64,000 bases of DNA from Thalassococcus sp. S3 (GTDB lineage: Bacteria; Pseudomonadota; Alphaproteobacteria; Rhodobacterales; Rhodobacteraceae), in contig NZ_CP022303.1 in NCBI RefSeq assembly GCF_004216475.1, positions 1,054,001 to 1,118,000 on the forward strand. The letters run 5' to 3'. Below are positions 25,994 to 35,994 of the stretch, in pieces. The translations under genes were made by a program, and so were the position numbers. The notes below the pieces were generated by a model. That model did no database searches. It had not been told where the DNA came from and worked only from the letters and a program-made list of their open reading frames with translations. Numbering within the stretch: position 1 is the stretch's first letter; each line of letters begins with the position of its first letter.

Positions 25994-26910
25994 TCCCGGT
26001 CCTGGATGCGCGCGAGATCGAAAGCGATCCGGATCACTTTGCACACGAGATCGGACGGGCCTGCCGTGAGGTGGGCTTTTTCCTGCTTGAAGGGCACGAA
26101 ATAGACGAGCAGCTGATTGCCGCTGTCTTTGAGCAGGGAGATGGGTTTTTCGCCCAGTCTGACGAAGCAAAAGCCCCCCTCTCGATCCTGAAAAACCCGC
26201 ATAATCGGGGGTGGGCCGCTCTGGGCAGCGAGCGGCTTGATAGCGAAAGCGGGCAGGTGGATCGGAAAGAGGCGTTCAATGTCGGTTTCGACCTGGCCTC
26301 TGATGACCCGCGTGTCGTGGCCGGAGAACCGTTTCGCGGTGTCAATGTGTGGCCCGACTTGCCCATGTTCGAAGAGACGTTGCTGAGCTACTACGATGCG
26401 GTTTGGCGCTTGGGGGTCCGAGTACATGGCGGTCTGGCGCGTGATCTGGGACTGGAGCCCGGCTATTTCGACCCGTTCTTTGATGCCCCGATGGCAACAC
26501 TGCGATTGCTGAGCTATCCTGCCGGAACGGGTGTGGCGGGCGAGATCGGCGCGGGCGCACATACCGACTACGGCTCTATCACGCTGTTGATGACGGACGG
26601 AGAGGCCGGACTTCAGGTGCGACCCCGCGGTGGGGATTGGATCGATGTCCCCCATAAGCCGGGTGCCTTCGTCGTGAACATCGGGGACTGTCTGATGCGG
26701 TGGAGCAATGATATCTATGTATCAAACCCGCACAGGGTCCTGCCGCCGGCCCGGCCGCGCCGGTCCATTGCGTTCTTTCTTGATCCCAATCCGGACGCTC
26801 TCATCACGGCCTTGCCGGGCACGGGAACGCCGAAATACACGCCGGTGACGGGCGCGGACTATCTCCGCTCCAGACTGGATGCGACATATGAAAGGGAGAG
26901 CGACGCCTGA
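25990..26910 (+). CDS. Fe(II)/2-oxoglutarate-dependent oxygenase, isopenicillin N synthase-like
   Basis: 306-residue member of the DIOX_N plus 2OG-FeII_Oxy architecture. The iron ligands are HTD (in GAHTDYGSITLL, near residue 190) and the distal histidine of SNPHRV. The RRSIAFF arginine/serine pair binds 2-oxoglutarate. Relatives include thymine 7-hydroxylase, ethylene-forming enzyme and isopenicillin N synthase. Given the cytosine-deaminase-like and pyrimidine-type importer genes in the same unit, hydroxylation of a methylated pyrimidine is an attractive guess but unproven. It has 4-bp and 1-bp overlaps with its neighbours. Confidence 0.88.
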   Translation: MIPVLDAREIESDPDHFAHEIGRACREVGFFLLEGHEIDEQLIAAVFEQGDGFFAQSDEAKAPLSILKNPHNRGWAALGSERLDSESGQVDRKEAFNVGFDLASDDPRVVAGEPFRGVNVWPDLPMFEETLLSYYDAVWRLGVRVHGGLARDLGLEPGYFDPFFDAPMATLRLLSYPAGTGVAGEIGAGAHTDYGSITLLMTDGEAGLQVRPRGGDWIDVPHKPGAFVVNIGDCLMRWSNDIYVSNPHRVLPPARPRRSIAFFLDPNPDALITALPGTGTPKYTPVTGADYLRSRLDATYERESDA

Positions 26911-27674
26911 TGCGCCGACTTGATTGGGCGGAATACCGTTACGCGGAATTTGCCGCCTGCGATCCGATGGAGACCATAGCGATCCTGCCGACCGCGGCGA
27001 TCGAGCAGCACGGTCCGCATCTGCCGGTCGGGACGGACGCGATGATCGCACAAGGGATGCTGTCGGAGTTGCGAGAGCAGTTGCCCGACGACCTTGATGT
27101 GCGGATCCTCCCGATCCAGTCAATTGGCAAGTCCAACGAGCATCTCTGGGCTGGCGGAACCCTCACCCTGAGTGCCGCCACGGCGCTTGCGGCCTGGACC
27201 GAAATTGGCCTGTCGGTCGCGCGGGCGGGTCTTCGGAAGATTGTGATCGTGAACTCTCATGGCGGCAATCTCGATCTGATCTCTGTACTGAGCCGGGAAT
27301 TGCGCGTGCAGGCAGACATGCTTGCGATAAAGTGCCAATGGGGAAGCTTCGGATATCCGCCGGAGATGTTCAGCGAGAGGGAGCTGACATTCGGGATCCA
27401 TGGTGGAGATATCGAAACCTCGCTTATGCTGGCGTTTCAGCCGCATACCGTGGATATGGCACAGGCGGCGGATTTTCCGTCTACGGCCGAGACGACCGAG
27501 ATTTCGCCAATCGGGCCGATCAGCCATGGCTGGATCGCCAGCGATCTGAATCCAGCCGGTACGGTGGGAGAGGCGCATCTGGCGACAGCCGAAAAAGGGC
27601 GGTTGACGGCGGAACATCAGGTTCGGGGTTTGATCGATCTGCTTTATAAGGTGAAGGCGATGCCACTTCCGTGA
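26910..27674 (+). CDS. Creatininase-family amidohydrolase
   Basis: 254-residue metal-dependent hydrolase. The family motifs are ILPTAAIEQHGPHLPVGTD (metal ligands E, H and D near residue 34), NSHGGN (near 112) and GIHGGDIETSLML (near 158). Members open cyclic amides or hydrolyse formamides, for example creatinine and formamidopyrimidine substrates. As last gene of the operon it could open a ring or remove an amide from the product of the oxygenase. It overlaps the oxygenase by one base (TGATG). A 79-bp gap separates it from the next gene. Confidence 0.88.
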   Translation: MRRLDWAEYRYAEFAACDPMETIAILPTAAIEQHGPHLPVGTDAMIAQGMLSELREQLPDDLDVRILPIQSIGKSNEHLWAGGTLTLSAATALAAWTEIGLSVARAGLRKIVIVNSHGGNLDLISVLSRELRVQADMLAIKCQWGSFGYPPEMFSERELTFGIHGGDIETSLMLAFQPHTVDMAQAADFPSTAETTEISPIGPISHGWIASDLNPAGTVGEAHLATAEKGRLTAEHQVRGLIDLLYKVKAMPLP

Positions 27675-27753
27675 CGGAGTGTCGCAAAGGCCGGCTTGTA
27701 ATCCCGATGTTGCACTTGCCGGGCACCCTGAGCTTTAGCATGGAGGCCGGGTT

Positions 27754-29136
27754 ATGAAAGACACGTTGAACAACAAAACCTACGACGATCTAGAGGTTGG
27801 CATGACCGCGCATCAGACGCGGCTTTGCCGGGCGGATGATCTTTATGTTTTTGCCAATGCGTCGGGAAATCTGAACCCGATGCATCTCCCGAAAGCCGAT
27901 GGCGACGGAGATGGGGAGCCGGAGGCGCTGGCGCCCGGCATGTGGGTCGCCTCGCTCATCTCGGGCGTTTTGGGGTGCCAGTTGCCCGGCCCGGGAACGC
28001 TCTATCACAGTCAGAACCTCAGGTTTGTGAACCGTGCCCACGCGGGCGACGAGCTGACGGCCCATGTCCGGCTGACCGCCAAGGGGGCGGACCGGAAGGT
28101 GCGTTTCGACACCTGGGTGGATCGCGCCGATGGGGTGCGCATCCTGGAAGGGGAGGCAGAGGTTTTTGCCCCGGAACGTTCGGTGCAGTTCAGCACCGGC
28201 GACTTGCCCGGCCTGACCGTCCGCCGGCACGAGCATTTCGACCGGCTTCTGGAAAAGGCGGCGCCCTTGCCTGCCATCCCGACGGCGGTTGTCGCACCAG
28301 AGGAGCCTGACGCGTTGGCCGGGGCGATCCTGGGGGCGGAGCATACGCTGATCACGCCGATCCTGATCGGGGATCCGGCCAAGATTGAAGCGGCCGCGGA
28401 AGTCGAACGCATCGACCTTGCCCCGTACCGGATCGTTGCGGAGCCAAGCCACAAGGCCGCGGCTGCCCGCGCCGTTGCGATGGTGCATGAAGGCGAGGCG
28501 GCAGCGGTCATGAAAGGGCATCTGCACACGGACGTTCTGCTGGCCCAGATCGTCAAAAGTGACGGTGGTCTGCGCATCGGGCGGCGGTTGAGCCATGTCT
28601 TCGTGATGGATGTGCCGGGGCTTGAGCATCTGCTGATGGTCACGGATGCGGCGATCAACATCTCGCCTGATCTGCAAACGAAGGCCGACATCATTCAGAA
28701 CGCGATCGATCTGGCCCTCTCACTTGGGATCGAGGAGCCGAAGGTCGGTGTTCTTTCCGCGGTCGAGGTGGTCAATCCGGCCATCCCGTCCACGCTGGAT
28801 GCTGCGATCTTGTCCAAGATGGCCGAGCGTGGACAGATCACCGGCGGGCTGGTCGACGGCCCACTGGCGATGGACAATGCCATCGATCTTGGGGCCGCAC
28901 AGACCAAGGGCATCCGGTCGCTTGTCGCCGGGCGCGCGGAAATCCTGGTCGCGCCCAACATGGAAGCGGGCAACATGCTGGCCAAGGAGTTGACGTTCCT
29001 GGCCCATGCAGAGGCGGGCGGCGTAGTGATGGGCGCGAAATGCCCGATCATCCTGAACAGCCGGGCAGATGATGAGCAAGCGCGCCTTGCCTCCTGCGCC
29101 GTGGCGGCTTTGAACGCCTGGGCCCGAACTGGATGA
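27754..29136 (+). CDS. Bifunctional MaoC-like hydratase / phosphate acetyl(butyryl)transferase
   Basis: 460-residue fusion. Residues 1-150 form a MaoC hot-dog domain (DDLYVFANASGNLNPMH with the hydratase Asp/His pattern). Residues 165-455 form the PTA/PTB acyltransferase, including AVMKGHLHTDVLL, THVFVMDVPG-like VFVMDVPG, ADIIQNAIDLAL and GPLAMDNAIDLGAA. The enzyme would interconvert acetyl-CoA and acetyl phosphate, possibly also with longer acyl groups. Coupling by ATGA to acetate kinase (29133) gives a complete acyl-CoA to acetate module. This fusion is known in alphaproteobacteria; the MaoC function there is unclear. Confidence 0.92.
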   Translation: MKDTLNNKTYDDLEVGMTAHQTRLCRADDLYVFANASGNLNPMHLPKADGDGDGEPEALAPGMWVASLISGVLGCQLPGPGTLYHSQNLRFVNRAHAGDELTAHVRLTAKGADRKVRFDTWVDRADGVRILEGEAEVFAPERSVQFSTGDLPGLTVRRHEHFDRLLEKAAPLPAIPTAVVAPEEPDALAGAILGAEHTLITPILIGDPAKIEAAAEVERIDLAPYRIVAEPSHKAAAARAVAMVHEGEAAAVMKGHLHTDVLLAQIVKSDGGLRIGRRLSHVFVMDVPGLEHLLMVTDAAINISPDLQTKADIIQNAIDLALSLGIEEPKVGVLSAVEVVNPAIPSTLDAAILSKMAERGQITGGLVDGPLAMDNAIDLGAAQTKGIRSLVAGRAEILVAPNMEAGNMLAKELTFLAHAEAGGVVMGAKCPIILNSRADDEQARLASCAVAALNAWARTG

Positions 29137-30284
29137 GTGCGATCCTGACGCTGAACGCGGGCAGTTCGTCGCTTAAGTTTTCAGTGTATCGGGCGGGTGA
29201 AGACCCTCAACTGGTCGGGCAAGGCCAGGTCGAAAACCTGGGAGACGCGGCGCGGCTCTTGCGCGACGGCGCTGATCCCGTCGAGATCGGTGCGGCGGAT
29301 CATGCGATTGCCCTTGGCGCTATTTTCGAGGCCGCGCGCCCCTGGCTGGGGGAGGGGCCACCGGTTGGCGTGGGTCATCGGATTGTCCATGGCGGGGTGG
29401 ACTTTGCCGGACCGGAGCGCCTGAGCGATGACGTCATGACGCTTCTGAGGGCGTTGGAGCCGCTGGCGCCGTTGCATCAGCCCCATAACCTTGCCGCCGT
29501 TGACGCCGCGCGCCAGGCCTTTCCCGATGCGGTGCAGATCGGCTGCTTTGACACCGCGTTTCACAACGGTCACCCCTTCGTCAACGACATCTTCGCGCTG
29601 CCGCGCCGCTTCTATGAAGAGGGCGTGCGTCGCTACGGGTTTCATGGCCTCAGCTATGATTTCATCACCGGACAATTGACGCGGGATTGGCCGGAGCTTG
29701 CCGAGGGACGGGTCGTAATCGCGCATCTGGGCAACGGCGCGTCCATGTGTGCCGTGCGCAACGGCCAAAGTGTCGGCTCCACGATGGGTTTTTCTGCGCT
29801 GGACGGGCTGCCAATGGGCACGCGGTGCGGGCAGCTTGATCCGGGCGTTCTGCTCTATCTGATGGACCAGGGCATGACATCGAAGGAGATCGCCCGCCTG
29901 CTGTATCAGGAAAGCGGGCTCAAAGGCCTGTCAGGGATGACCCACGACATGCGGACGCTTCTGGCGAGTGGTGCGCCCGAGGCTGGGCAGGCGATTGATT
30001 ACTATGTCTTTCGGATCCGGCGGGAACTGGGCGCGATGGCCGCGGTTCTGGGCGGGCTGGACGCCTTTGTCTTTACCGGGGGCATCGGGGAAAACGCGGC
30101 TGAAATACGCGCCCGTGTGTTGGACGGTATGGATTTCCTGGGGCTGGCCGTCGATGCCGGGGCCAACATATCAGGTGCTGCGCGGATCAGCAGCGGCCCA
30201 GTGCCGGTCCTTGTAATCCCGACCGACGAAGAACGTGTGATCGCGCGGGCTGTCAGTGAATGGCAGCGGCAGCATGCGATGTAA
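29133..30284 (+). CDS. ackA: Acetate kinase
   Basis: 383-residue ASKHA-fold kinase. It starts with LTLNAGSSSLKFS, the phosphate-binding signature. VGHRIVHGG, DTAFHNGHP and RRYGFHGLSYDF carry catalytic and substrate residues, and HLGNGASMCAVRNG-x-SVGSTMGFSALDGLPMGTRCG is diagnostic. It transfers phosphate between acetyl phosphate and ADP. It is translationally coupled to the upstream phosphotransacetylase. A hairpin 12 bp downstream likely ends the transcript. Confidence 0.96.
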   Translation: MSAILTLNAGSSSLKFSVYRAGEDPQLVGQGQVENLGDAARLLRDGADPVEIGAADHAIALGAIFEAARPWLGEGPPVGVGHRIVHGGVDFAGPERLSDDVMTLLRALEPLAPLHQPHNLAAVDAARQAFPDAVQIGCFDTAFHNGHPFVNDIFALPRRFYEEGVRRYGFHGLSYDFITGQLTRDWPELAEGRVVIAHLGNGASMCAVRNGQSVGSTMGFSALDGLPMGTRCGQLDPGVLLYLMDQGMTSKEIARLLYQESGLKGLSGMTHDMRTLLASGAPEAGQAIDYYVFRIRRELGAMAAVLGGLDAFVFTGGIGENAAEIRARVLDGMDFLGLAVDAGANISGAARISSGPVPVLVIPTDEERVIARAVSEWQRQHAM

Positions 30285-30295
30285 AAGGCAACGCG

Positions 30296-30334
30296 CGGAG
30301 GGGGACAATCCTGGGACCGTTCTGTCCCCCTCCG
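30296..30334. terminator. Strong 12-bp hairpin after ackA, terminator-like
   Basis: CGGAGGGGGACA at 30296-30307 pairs perfectly with TGTCCCCCTCCG at 30323-30334 around a 15-nt loop. No T-run follows on either strand, so it could be an atypical or bidirectional terminator between ackA and the convergent small gene at 30395, or an mRNA 3'-end stabiliser. Confidence 0.6.
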
Positions 30335-30394
30335 ACGGCAACAGCCAGAACCGGCGCGACGCTCAATGGGATGCATATGCGCCGGGAGTGGTGG

Positions 30395-30739
30395 CTATTG
30401 CAAACTCATCGTCATGCCCTGAGACGTTCGAAACTGGTTCGCGCTGAGCCTCTCCAGATAGCCGCATCGCGGCTGGTTGCCCCGAACACCGCTGATACAA
30501 AGCTGGCCATCTGCGAAATACCATTCTCCGTCACGGTTCATCCGGTTCGAACGGACGGCAACTGTCCCGTCGGCTGAATACATCATGGTGAACGTCATAC
30601 CGCGCAGTTGCGCCGTCAAAGGTTTGTCGAGGATGTGCTGCTGGAACGCAATCTCGTCCACGATCTCGCCTTGCGCGCGCACCGGATGCGTCATCCAAAG
30701 ACCAATCAAGATCGCAATGCTCAAAAACATGATCCGCAT
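30395..30739 (-). CDS. Small secreted hypothetical protein
   Basis: 114-residue protein with a clear signal peptide (MFLSIAILIGLWMTHPVRA, cleavage near AQG). The mature part is about 90 residues, with a beta-rich pattern and two cysteines in GQLCISGVRGNQPRCGYLE that could form a disulfide. The pattern (tryptophan/tyrosine then ADGQLCI, then RCG) recalls DUF995-like or lipocalin-like periplasmic proteins, but I cannot assign a family. The ATG at 30739 is preceded by GAGGG and begins the signal; the frame is open further upstream without support. It is transcribed towards ackA. The 278-bp gap on its upstream side (30740-31017) shows no gene. Confidence 0.65.
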   Translation of the reverse strand: MRIMFLSIAILIGLWMTHPVRAQGEIVDEIAFQQHILDKPLTAQLRGMTFTMMYSADGTVAVRSNRMNRDGEWYFADGQLCISGVRGNQPRCGYLERLSANQFRTSQGMTMSLQ

Positions 30740-31017
30740 GGGGCGTACCCTCTGTGTTCGTCGTGATCGTGTAACGAGCACGCGGACTGCTTCCGTCGCG
30801 GAAATCTCTCTTTTGAAAATCGCTGTTTGAAGGGGGATGTCGCTGAAGGCTCTTGTGACCCAAAGGGCTTCTAGCGTCAGTGTATCGGGGCTCACATTAC
30901 GTGTCCCCGACGATCCGGGCCAAAGCTTTGCGGCCAAACCTGTCGTGGTTCGTTAAAGGCCGAGCATAGGCGGCCCGCGCCGTCGTCATCGGGCGGACCG
31001 CTTGGCTTTGGGCGAGG

Positions 31018-33420
31018 TTATTCGGCCGCGATCGCGTCCATTTTGGCGGCCTCTGACGTGGTCCGTGTCCACGTCAGATCGCCGGTGTAGCGCCAGGCCA
31101 TGCGGCCATCGTCGTCCATGGCGAAAAGGCTGAGCCAGCCATTGTCGAACAAAGCCCGCACGTCCGCGTGACGCGACAGGATGTCGGTCATCGCTTCGCA
31201 AGGGGCTTCGATCACGACAGTCAGGCGCAGCGGATCGTGCACCAAACGCTCGCCATCATGAACCGATTGCAGCGGCAGGCCCGCGCGCAGCGCCCCGCCA
31301 TTGCCCTCCAGAACGCCGATGCCGCCAGTCACGTTGTGCAAGAGCTTGTTGCCGCCGCCAAACGTATCCGGTGCCACTGACGAGCCGTAATATTGCAGGC
31401 TGATCCAGCTTGCCACCACAACGGGCGCGGTCATGATCAACTCCAGCACGCCAAAGCCCTCATCCGCGCGCCAGTCGTAGCTATGCAGGAAACTGCGCCC
31501 GCCGAGGTCCAGTTCGGATGTCCGGCCGCGCGGTGCTGCGACAAAGGCGCTGCATCCCGCCAGGCCCCATTCCGCCCGCAATTCGGCCCAGTCGGTGCTG
31601 CGGCGGGCGATGTCTGCCTCTCCCGCGGCGCGGGGCAGGCGCAGGGCACGCTCGGCCCGTGCCAGACGCCCGGCATCGCGCAGCCAGCGCCGCAGCAGGA
31701 TCAGATCCTGCGCATGATCCGCCGACGGGCAATCATCCTCGTAAAGCGTGACGTCGTCCGTCGTTGTGTGATGCAGCGCGGGAACGAACAGCGTGTCGCT
31801 TGGGATGGCGATGCCACGATCCGACAGGCCCGCGCGAATGTCAGGGTCGTTCAGCAGGCCGGTCAGCAGACGCGCGTTGACTTCGCCCGAAAAGCCACCA
31901 CAGGCGCCGCATTGCAAGGCGCTGGCATGGGCGTTGTTGACCACATCCGCACCATGGCCCGCCAGCATCACGATCCGCGCGAAATTGTCGGTGAGAGACA
32001 TCGCCTTGAGGATCGTTTCCGCCGTCTGCAACCGCGTCTCGGTGTCAAGGTTGGGGTCGAATTGCGGCGCGGGATCAGCCTTGCCCTTTTTGCCGATGCC
32101 CATGGCATCCCGCAGCAGCTTACCGGCATAGATGGGGCCCGTCGCCTCGACAAAGGCAAACGACGATACTGCGGCAAGCTTGAAACGGCCCCAGGCCCGT
32201 GCCGCCCGCGCGGCGTAGCGTTTGGCCAGATCATCTTCCTCGGGTTCGTTCACGCTGCTCATCATGCCCGCAGGCAGCAGGACGGGGCCGCGTCCTTCGA
32301 CCACGTCCGACGCACTTGCCTTGTGGGCGACCGGCAGGCCGAAAAACCCGGCGAAACCGATGGTGTCGATCCCCGGATCGAGGCTTTCAAGGGCGCGGCG
32401 GAACACTTCGGACCTGACATCGATGCAGAAGGCGGCCTGAATGGCCGGTCTGTTAGTCCGTTCAGGCTGCTTTGCAAGGGTTTCGAACCGGTCCGCGAGC
32501 AACCGCTGCGCTGCGCCTTCGGCAGCGCTTTGCAAAAGGCTGTCGAGGATGTCGTCCTGGGATGGAACAAGCGGTTCGACATGCGCCGAAAGCACTTCGG
32601 TCCACCGCTCCTCGATCTGGTCCTGATACTGGATGAAAAGGGCTTCTTCCCAGATCAGGCGAATTGCCAGCAGATCGGTCACCGTCGTCACCGTGTCCCC
32701 GGCAAGCTCCGCCTGCCAAAGCTGATAGCGGGCGTATTGCGACCAGCCGCCGAGATCCATCAGAAGCCGATGGAACGCGGTATCGGCGGCATCGGGCAAG
32801 ATCCCCAGGCGCTCGGCGGCAGCGCCAAGGGCCCGCCAGGCATTCCGGGAGGTGCGATCGACATGGGCGGCAAATTTGTTGAGCCCCAATATCTCGGGCG
32901 TCAGATCCCGGGTCGCAAAGGCGCGCCAGGCCGCGAATGCGCCGCCACGCCGCTGAATGTGCCACAGGGCCTGACCGGCATCAAAATAGCTCGCCGCCCA
33001 GACACCGATCCGTTCGTCGATGATGCCGGGCCAGTCAATGCCCGAGACCTCGGCTGCCAGGTCGGCGATTGTCGGCAAAGCCTCGGCCTGCGCGCGCGGG
33101 GTATTCGCTTGCTCCTTGAGCATAGCGATATCGACATCGATATCCGCGCCTCCGCAGGCTGCACGCAGGTCGTCATCGGTGAGGGTGCCGTCAGCGATCC
33201 GTTGAGCAAAGTGCGCCCGATCCGGGGTGACAGGTGTCCCGCTGACCCGCGCCAGGCGTGCAGCCGTCTGCGGAAGCGTCTCGTGAACCTGGCCCAGATA
33301 GGGGTTCACAGCCACGCTGGAGGACAGCGGAAAGAGCGGCGGGATCTGGCGCGCGGCGGCATCGGCCTTTGCGACAAGCTCCAGAAGAGCGGCGGAATAG
33401 ACGTGGTGTTGGTTGCTCAT
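31018..33420 (-). CDS. dabA: DabA inorganic-carbon transporter subunit (DUF2309)
   Basis: 800-residue cytoplasmic-facing subunit of the DAB inorganic-carbon accumulation complex, related to beta-carbonic anhydrases. The zinc-site elements expected for DabA are visible: [16 protein letters not shown] (cysteine and aspartate near residue 335) and [40 protein letters not shown] residues (histidine and cysteine near 500-515). It would convert CO2 to bicarbonate directionally, driven by DabB. The ATG at 33420, with GGAGG upstream, starts 1 bp after the dabB stop; the frame extends upstream but without the SD. The pair lies divergent from a LysR gene, as in other dab loci. Confidence 0.92.
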   Translation of the reverse strand: MSNQHHVYSAALLELVAKADAAARQIPPLFPLSSSVAVNPYLGQVHETLPQTAARLARVSGTPVTPDRAHFAQRIADGTLTDDDLRAACGGADIDVDIAMLKEQANTPRAQAEALPTIADLAAEVSGIDWPGIIDERIGVWAASYFDAGQALWHIQRRGGAFAAWRAFATRDLTPEILGLNKFAAHVDRTSRNAWRALGAAAERLGILPDAADTAFHRLLMDLGGWSQYARYQLWQAELAGDTVTTVTDLLAIRLIWEEALFIQYQDQIEERWTEVLSAHVEPLVPSQDDILDSLLQSAAEGAAQRLLADRFETLAKQPERTNRPAIQAAFCIDVRSEVFRRALESLDPGIDTIGFAGFFGLPVAHKASASDVVEGRGPVLLPAGMMSSVNEPEEDDLAKRYAARAARAWGRFKLAAVSSFAFVEATGPIYAGKLLRDAMGIGKKGKADPAPQFDPNLDTETRLQTAETILKAMSLTDNFARIVMLAGHGADVVNNAHASALQCGACGGFSGEVNARLLTGLLNDPDIRAGLSDRGIAIPSDTLFVPALHHTTTDDVTLYEDDCPSADHAQDLILLRRWLRDAGRLARAERALRLPRAAGEADIARRSTDWAELRAEWGLAGCSAFVAAPRGRTSELDLGGRSFLHSYDWRADEGFGVLELIMTAPVVVASWISLQYYGSSVAPDTFGGGNKLLHNVTGGIGVLEGNGGALRAGLPLQSVHDGERLVHDPLRLTVVIEAPCEAMTDILSRHADVRALFDNGWLSLFAMDDDGRMAWRYTGDLTWTRTTSEAAKMDAIAAE

Positions 33421-33421
33421 A

Positions 33422-34999
33422 TCAGCCTCCGGTCGAAACGCGCTGGGATGTTGGGGATGCGGGGCGGGACCATCCGCCCAGCACGCGGTCAAAGATCGCA
33501 TTGGCGTAAAGACCGTTGTTCAGATGCACCCGCAGACCGGCCGCAGCCGGATGTCCGGCCCAAAGCGGGAAGGTGGCCTGCGCGATGGCAACCGCGCCAA
33601 AGCTGATCAGTGCAAGCACGATGAGAGCCCATTCCAAAGGTCCGGGTCCCGGTGTCGCGGGCAGGGTGCCTGCGGTCAGGGCTTCGGCTCCGGCTTGCAA
33701 CACGAAATAGCTGATCGATGCGGCAAGCGCATAGATCGCTGTGCGTTGGGTCAACACCCGTGGTGCCGCATCGGCCAGGCCCTGAGCGATCAGATAGGCC
33801 ACGCCGAAGATCAGGATGGCACCCAGGGCAACCGCTTGCGGCGACTTCTCGACCAGGCCGAAGGCAAATCCGACCACGGCATAGATTGCGAGCGCGGCAA
33901 GAAAGGCGCGCGCGACGGCGCCGGCGCTGGGCACCGCGACCGGACCCGGTTTGCGAACTGACGTCACCACATCCACTGCTGTCGCGGAGGCAAGGAAGGC
34001 ATGCGCCTTATAAAGCGAATGCGCGACGATATGGAGCAGCGCGAGCGGGAAGAGCGCCAGACCACATTGCAGAACCATAAAGCCCATCTGGGCGATGGTG
34101 GACCAGGCAAGCGACGTCTTGACCGATGGCTGTGTGAGCATCACCAGACCGCCAAAGAGCGCCGTAAAACCGCCGAGCATAACAAGCAACGCCATGATGC
34201 CGGGGGCGGTCAGCATGACGTCGGCAAAGCGGATGAGGAGGAACCCGCCCGCATTGACCACCCCTGCATGCAGCAGCGCGGAGACGGGGGTCGGCGCCTC
34301 CATCACCTCGGTCAGCCATCCATGGCTGGGAAATTGCGCCGATTGCAGCACGGCAGAGAGCGCGATCAGGCCTGCCGCCCCGTAAAAGAGGGGGCTCGTT
34401 TCCGCAATTGTGAGGATCGTGGCGATATCGGTCGTCCCGGCTGCGATATAAAGAAGAACAGCAGCACCGATCAGCGACAGGTCAGCAACACGCGAGGTTA
34501 CGGCCTTTTTGCGCGCGGCGCGCTGGGCGGTCACCCGGTTTGGATAATGCAGAAGCAGACGATGCAAACCGAGGCCCGTCGCGATCCAGGCAAGCGCCAG
34601 CTGCGCCACGTTCCCGGATTGAACCAGCAGAAGGACAGCGGCCAGCGTTGCACAGAGCCATCCGGTGAACGCACCTTGCCGTTCCTCTCCGTCCATTGCC
34701 GTAGCACTGTAGCGCAGCACCACCCACCCGATGAAGGACACGAGCATCAGCATGATGACACTGACCGCGTCAAGGCGCGCCGAGAGGCCAATTCCCTCGA
34801 TGCCGATCAGGGGTGATGTGACGGGGCCCTGGAAGATCAGCGCCAAGGCGGATGCGGCCGACACCACAAAGGCCAGCACCGCGGCCGCTTCGGCAAGTTT
34901 TGGATAGGCGCCGGGTCTCTGTCCCGGGGACTTCAACGCCCAACAGGCGGCCAGCGCCAGGAAAATAGGCGCCAGAAGTGGCAGAAAACTGAATGTCAT
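33422..34999 (-). CDS. dabB: DabB inorganic-carbon transporter subunit (NuoL/MrpA-like)
   Basis: About 525-residue polytopic membrane protein of the proton-conducting NADH-dehydrogenase/antiporter family, with roughly 13-15 helices. The segment [37 protein letters not shown] is the conserved antiporter helix 7-8 region, cited here by its ends near residues 225-262, including the key glutamate and histidine. DabB couples cation flow to DabA. The ATGs at 35005 and 34999 are both possible; the second sits 9 bp from GAGGGG and is used. The dabA gene follows with a 1-bp gap. Confidence 0.92.
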   Translation of the reverse strand: MTFSFLPLLAPIFLALAACWALKSPGQRPGAYPKLAEAAAVLAFVVSAASALALIFQGPVTSPLIGIEGIGLSARLDAVSVIMLMLVSFIGWVVLRYSATAMDGEERQGAFTGWLCATLAAVLLLVQSGNVAQLALAWIATGLGLHRLLLHYPNRVTAQRAARKKAVTSRVADLSLIGAAVLLYIAAGTTDIATILTIAETSPLFYGAAGLIALSAVLQSAQFPSHGWLTEVMEAPTPVSALLHAGVVNAGGFLLIRFADVMLTAPGIMALLVMLGGFTALFGGLVMLTQPSVKTSLAWSTIAQMGFMVLQCGLALFPLALLHIVAHSLYKAHAFLASATAVDVVTSVRKPGPVAVPSAGAVARAFLAALAIYAVVGFAFGLVEKSPQAVALGAILIFGVAYLIAQGLADAAPRVLTQRTAIYALAASISYFVLQAGAEALTAGTLPATPGPGPLEWALIVLALISFGAVAIAQATFPLWAGHPAAAGLRVHLNNGLYANAIFDRVLGGWSRPASPTSQRVSTGG

Positions 35000-35053
35000 G
35001 ATCATATGCCCCTCGCATGCATCTGTCGTGAGGCATGAAGTAGGTGTGTGGTG

Positions 35054-35097
35054 TTGACATGAAAAATACATTGTTCACGCGGTAACGTTCTATTATT
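35054..35097. promoter_or_regulatory. Divergent dabBA / lysR control region with possible LysR box
   Basis: The interval between the divergent dabB and lysR genes is AT-richer than its surroundings. It holds an imperfect palindrome GTTCACGCGGTAAC at 35073-35086 (outer GTT/AAC, inner CGCG) and fits a T-N11-A pattern at 35072-35084, as expected for a LysR binding site. TTGACA occurs at 35054-35059 on the plus strand without a convincing partner -10. Confidence 0.35.
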
Positions 35098-35994
35098 ATG
35101 AACGATATGGCGGAGCTGAATTATCACCACCTGCGGTACTTTTGGGCGGTCGCGCATGATGGCAACCTGACCCGCACGGCCGAGCGTTTGAACCTGTCGC
35201 AATCGGCCCTATCCACGCAGATCAAGACGTTGGAAGACCGCCTTGGCCATGCGCTTTTTGAACGGCGCGGACGACAGTTGCACCTGACCGAGGCCGGGCG
35301 CATCGCGCTGGATCATGCCGATGCGATCTTTGCCACGGGTCAGGAGCTGCTGGGGACCCTGCGGCAGACCGGACGGACCCGAAAGGCGTTGCGCGTCGGT
35401 GCGGAGGCAACGCTGTCGCGTAACTTTCAGCTCGCGTTTCTAAGACCCGTTCTGGGTCAGCCGGATGTCGAGGTGATCTTGCGGTCCGGAGGGCCGGGGG
35501 AATTGCTGCGGGCGCTTGAAGCGCACAACCTCGATGTTGTCCTGACCAATCGGGCGCCGGCGCGCGACGCGGTCACGCCTTTCGTGGCACATCGCGTAGC
35601 CGAACAGCCCGTTGGTCTGGTTGGTACGCCAAGACGCATGAATGCCAAAGCGCCCTTGACGGATTTGCTGCATGACCAGCCCGTCATCCTGCCGACACCG
35701 GACAGTGCGGTGCGGACGGCCTTTGATGCCTTGACCTCCCGAATGGGATTGCGCCCGCAAATCGCCGCCGAGGTGGACGATATGGCGATGATGCGTCTTT
35801 TGGCGCGCGAAGACATCGGCCTCGCCCTTGTGCCGCCCATCGTCGTCCGCGACGAGCTGGCTTCGGGCCGCCTGCTTGAGGCGACAGACCACCCGGATAT
35901 CTCTGAGGTTTTCTATGCCATCACGCTTGAACGGCGTTTTCCCAACCCTTTGATCCAGACCCTTCTGAAAGCGGATCAAAGCGCGGAGAGATGA
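35098..35994 (+). CDS. LysR-family transcriptional regulator (NhaR/CbbR-like)
   Basis: 298-residue regulator. The N-terminal winged helix-turn-helix is YHHLRYFWAVAHDGNLTRTAERLNLSQSALSTQIK-type at residues 10-45, with the periplasmic-binding-like effector domain at about 95-290. LNYHHLRYFW is the form seen in NhaR-like LysR proteins. Divergent orientation and a 98-bp gap from dabBA indicate control of inorganic-carbon uptake. Start at 35098; an in-frame ATG at 35107 is as plausible. Its 3' end overlaps the convergent oxidoreductase gene by 19 bp (35976-35994). Confidence 0.9.
   Translation: MNDMAELNYHHLRYFWAVAHDGNLTRTAERLNLSQSALSTQIKTLEDRLGHALFERRGRQLHLTEAGRIALDHADAIFATGQELLGTLRQTGRTRKALRVGAEATLSRNFQLAFLRPVLGQPDVEVILRSGGPGELLRALEAHNLDVVLTNRAPARDAVTPFVAHRVAEQPVGLVGTPRRMNAKAPLTDLLHDQPVILPTPDSAVRTAFDALTSRMGLRPQIAAEVDDMAMMRLLAREDIGLALVPPIVVRDELASGRLLEATDHPDISEVFYAITLERRFPNPLIQTLLKADQSAER

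Noticed and set aside
31393..33606. Long plus-strand open frame of about 737 codons antisense to dabA
   Set aside because: It lies opposite a fully conserved DabA gene; composition is arginine/glycine rich with no domain, and it reflects third-position GC bias.
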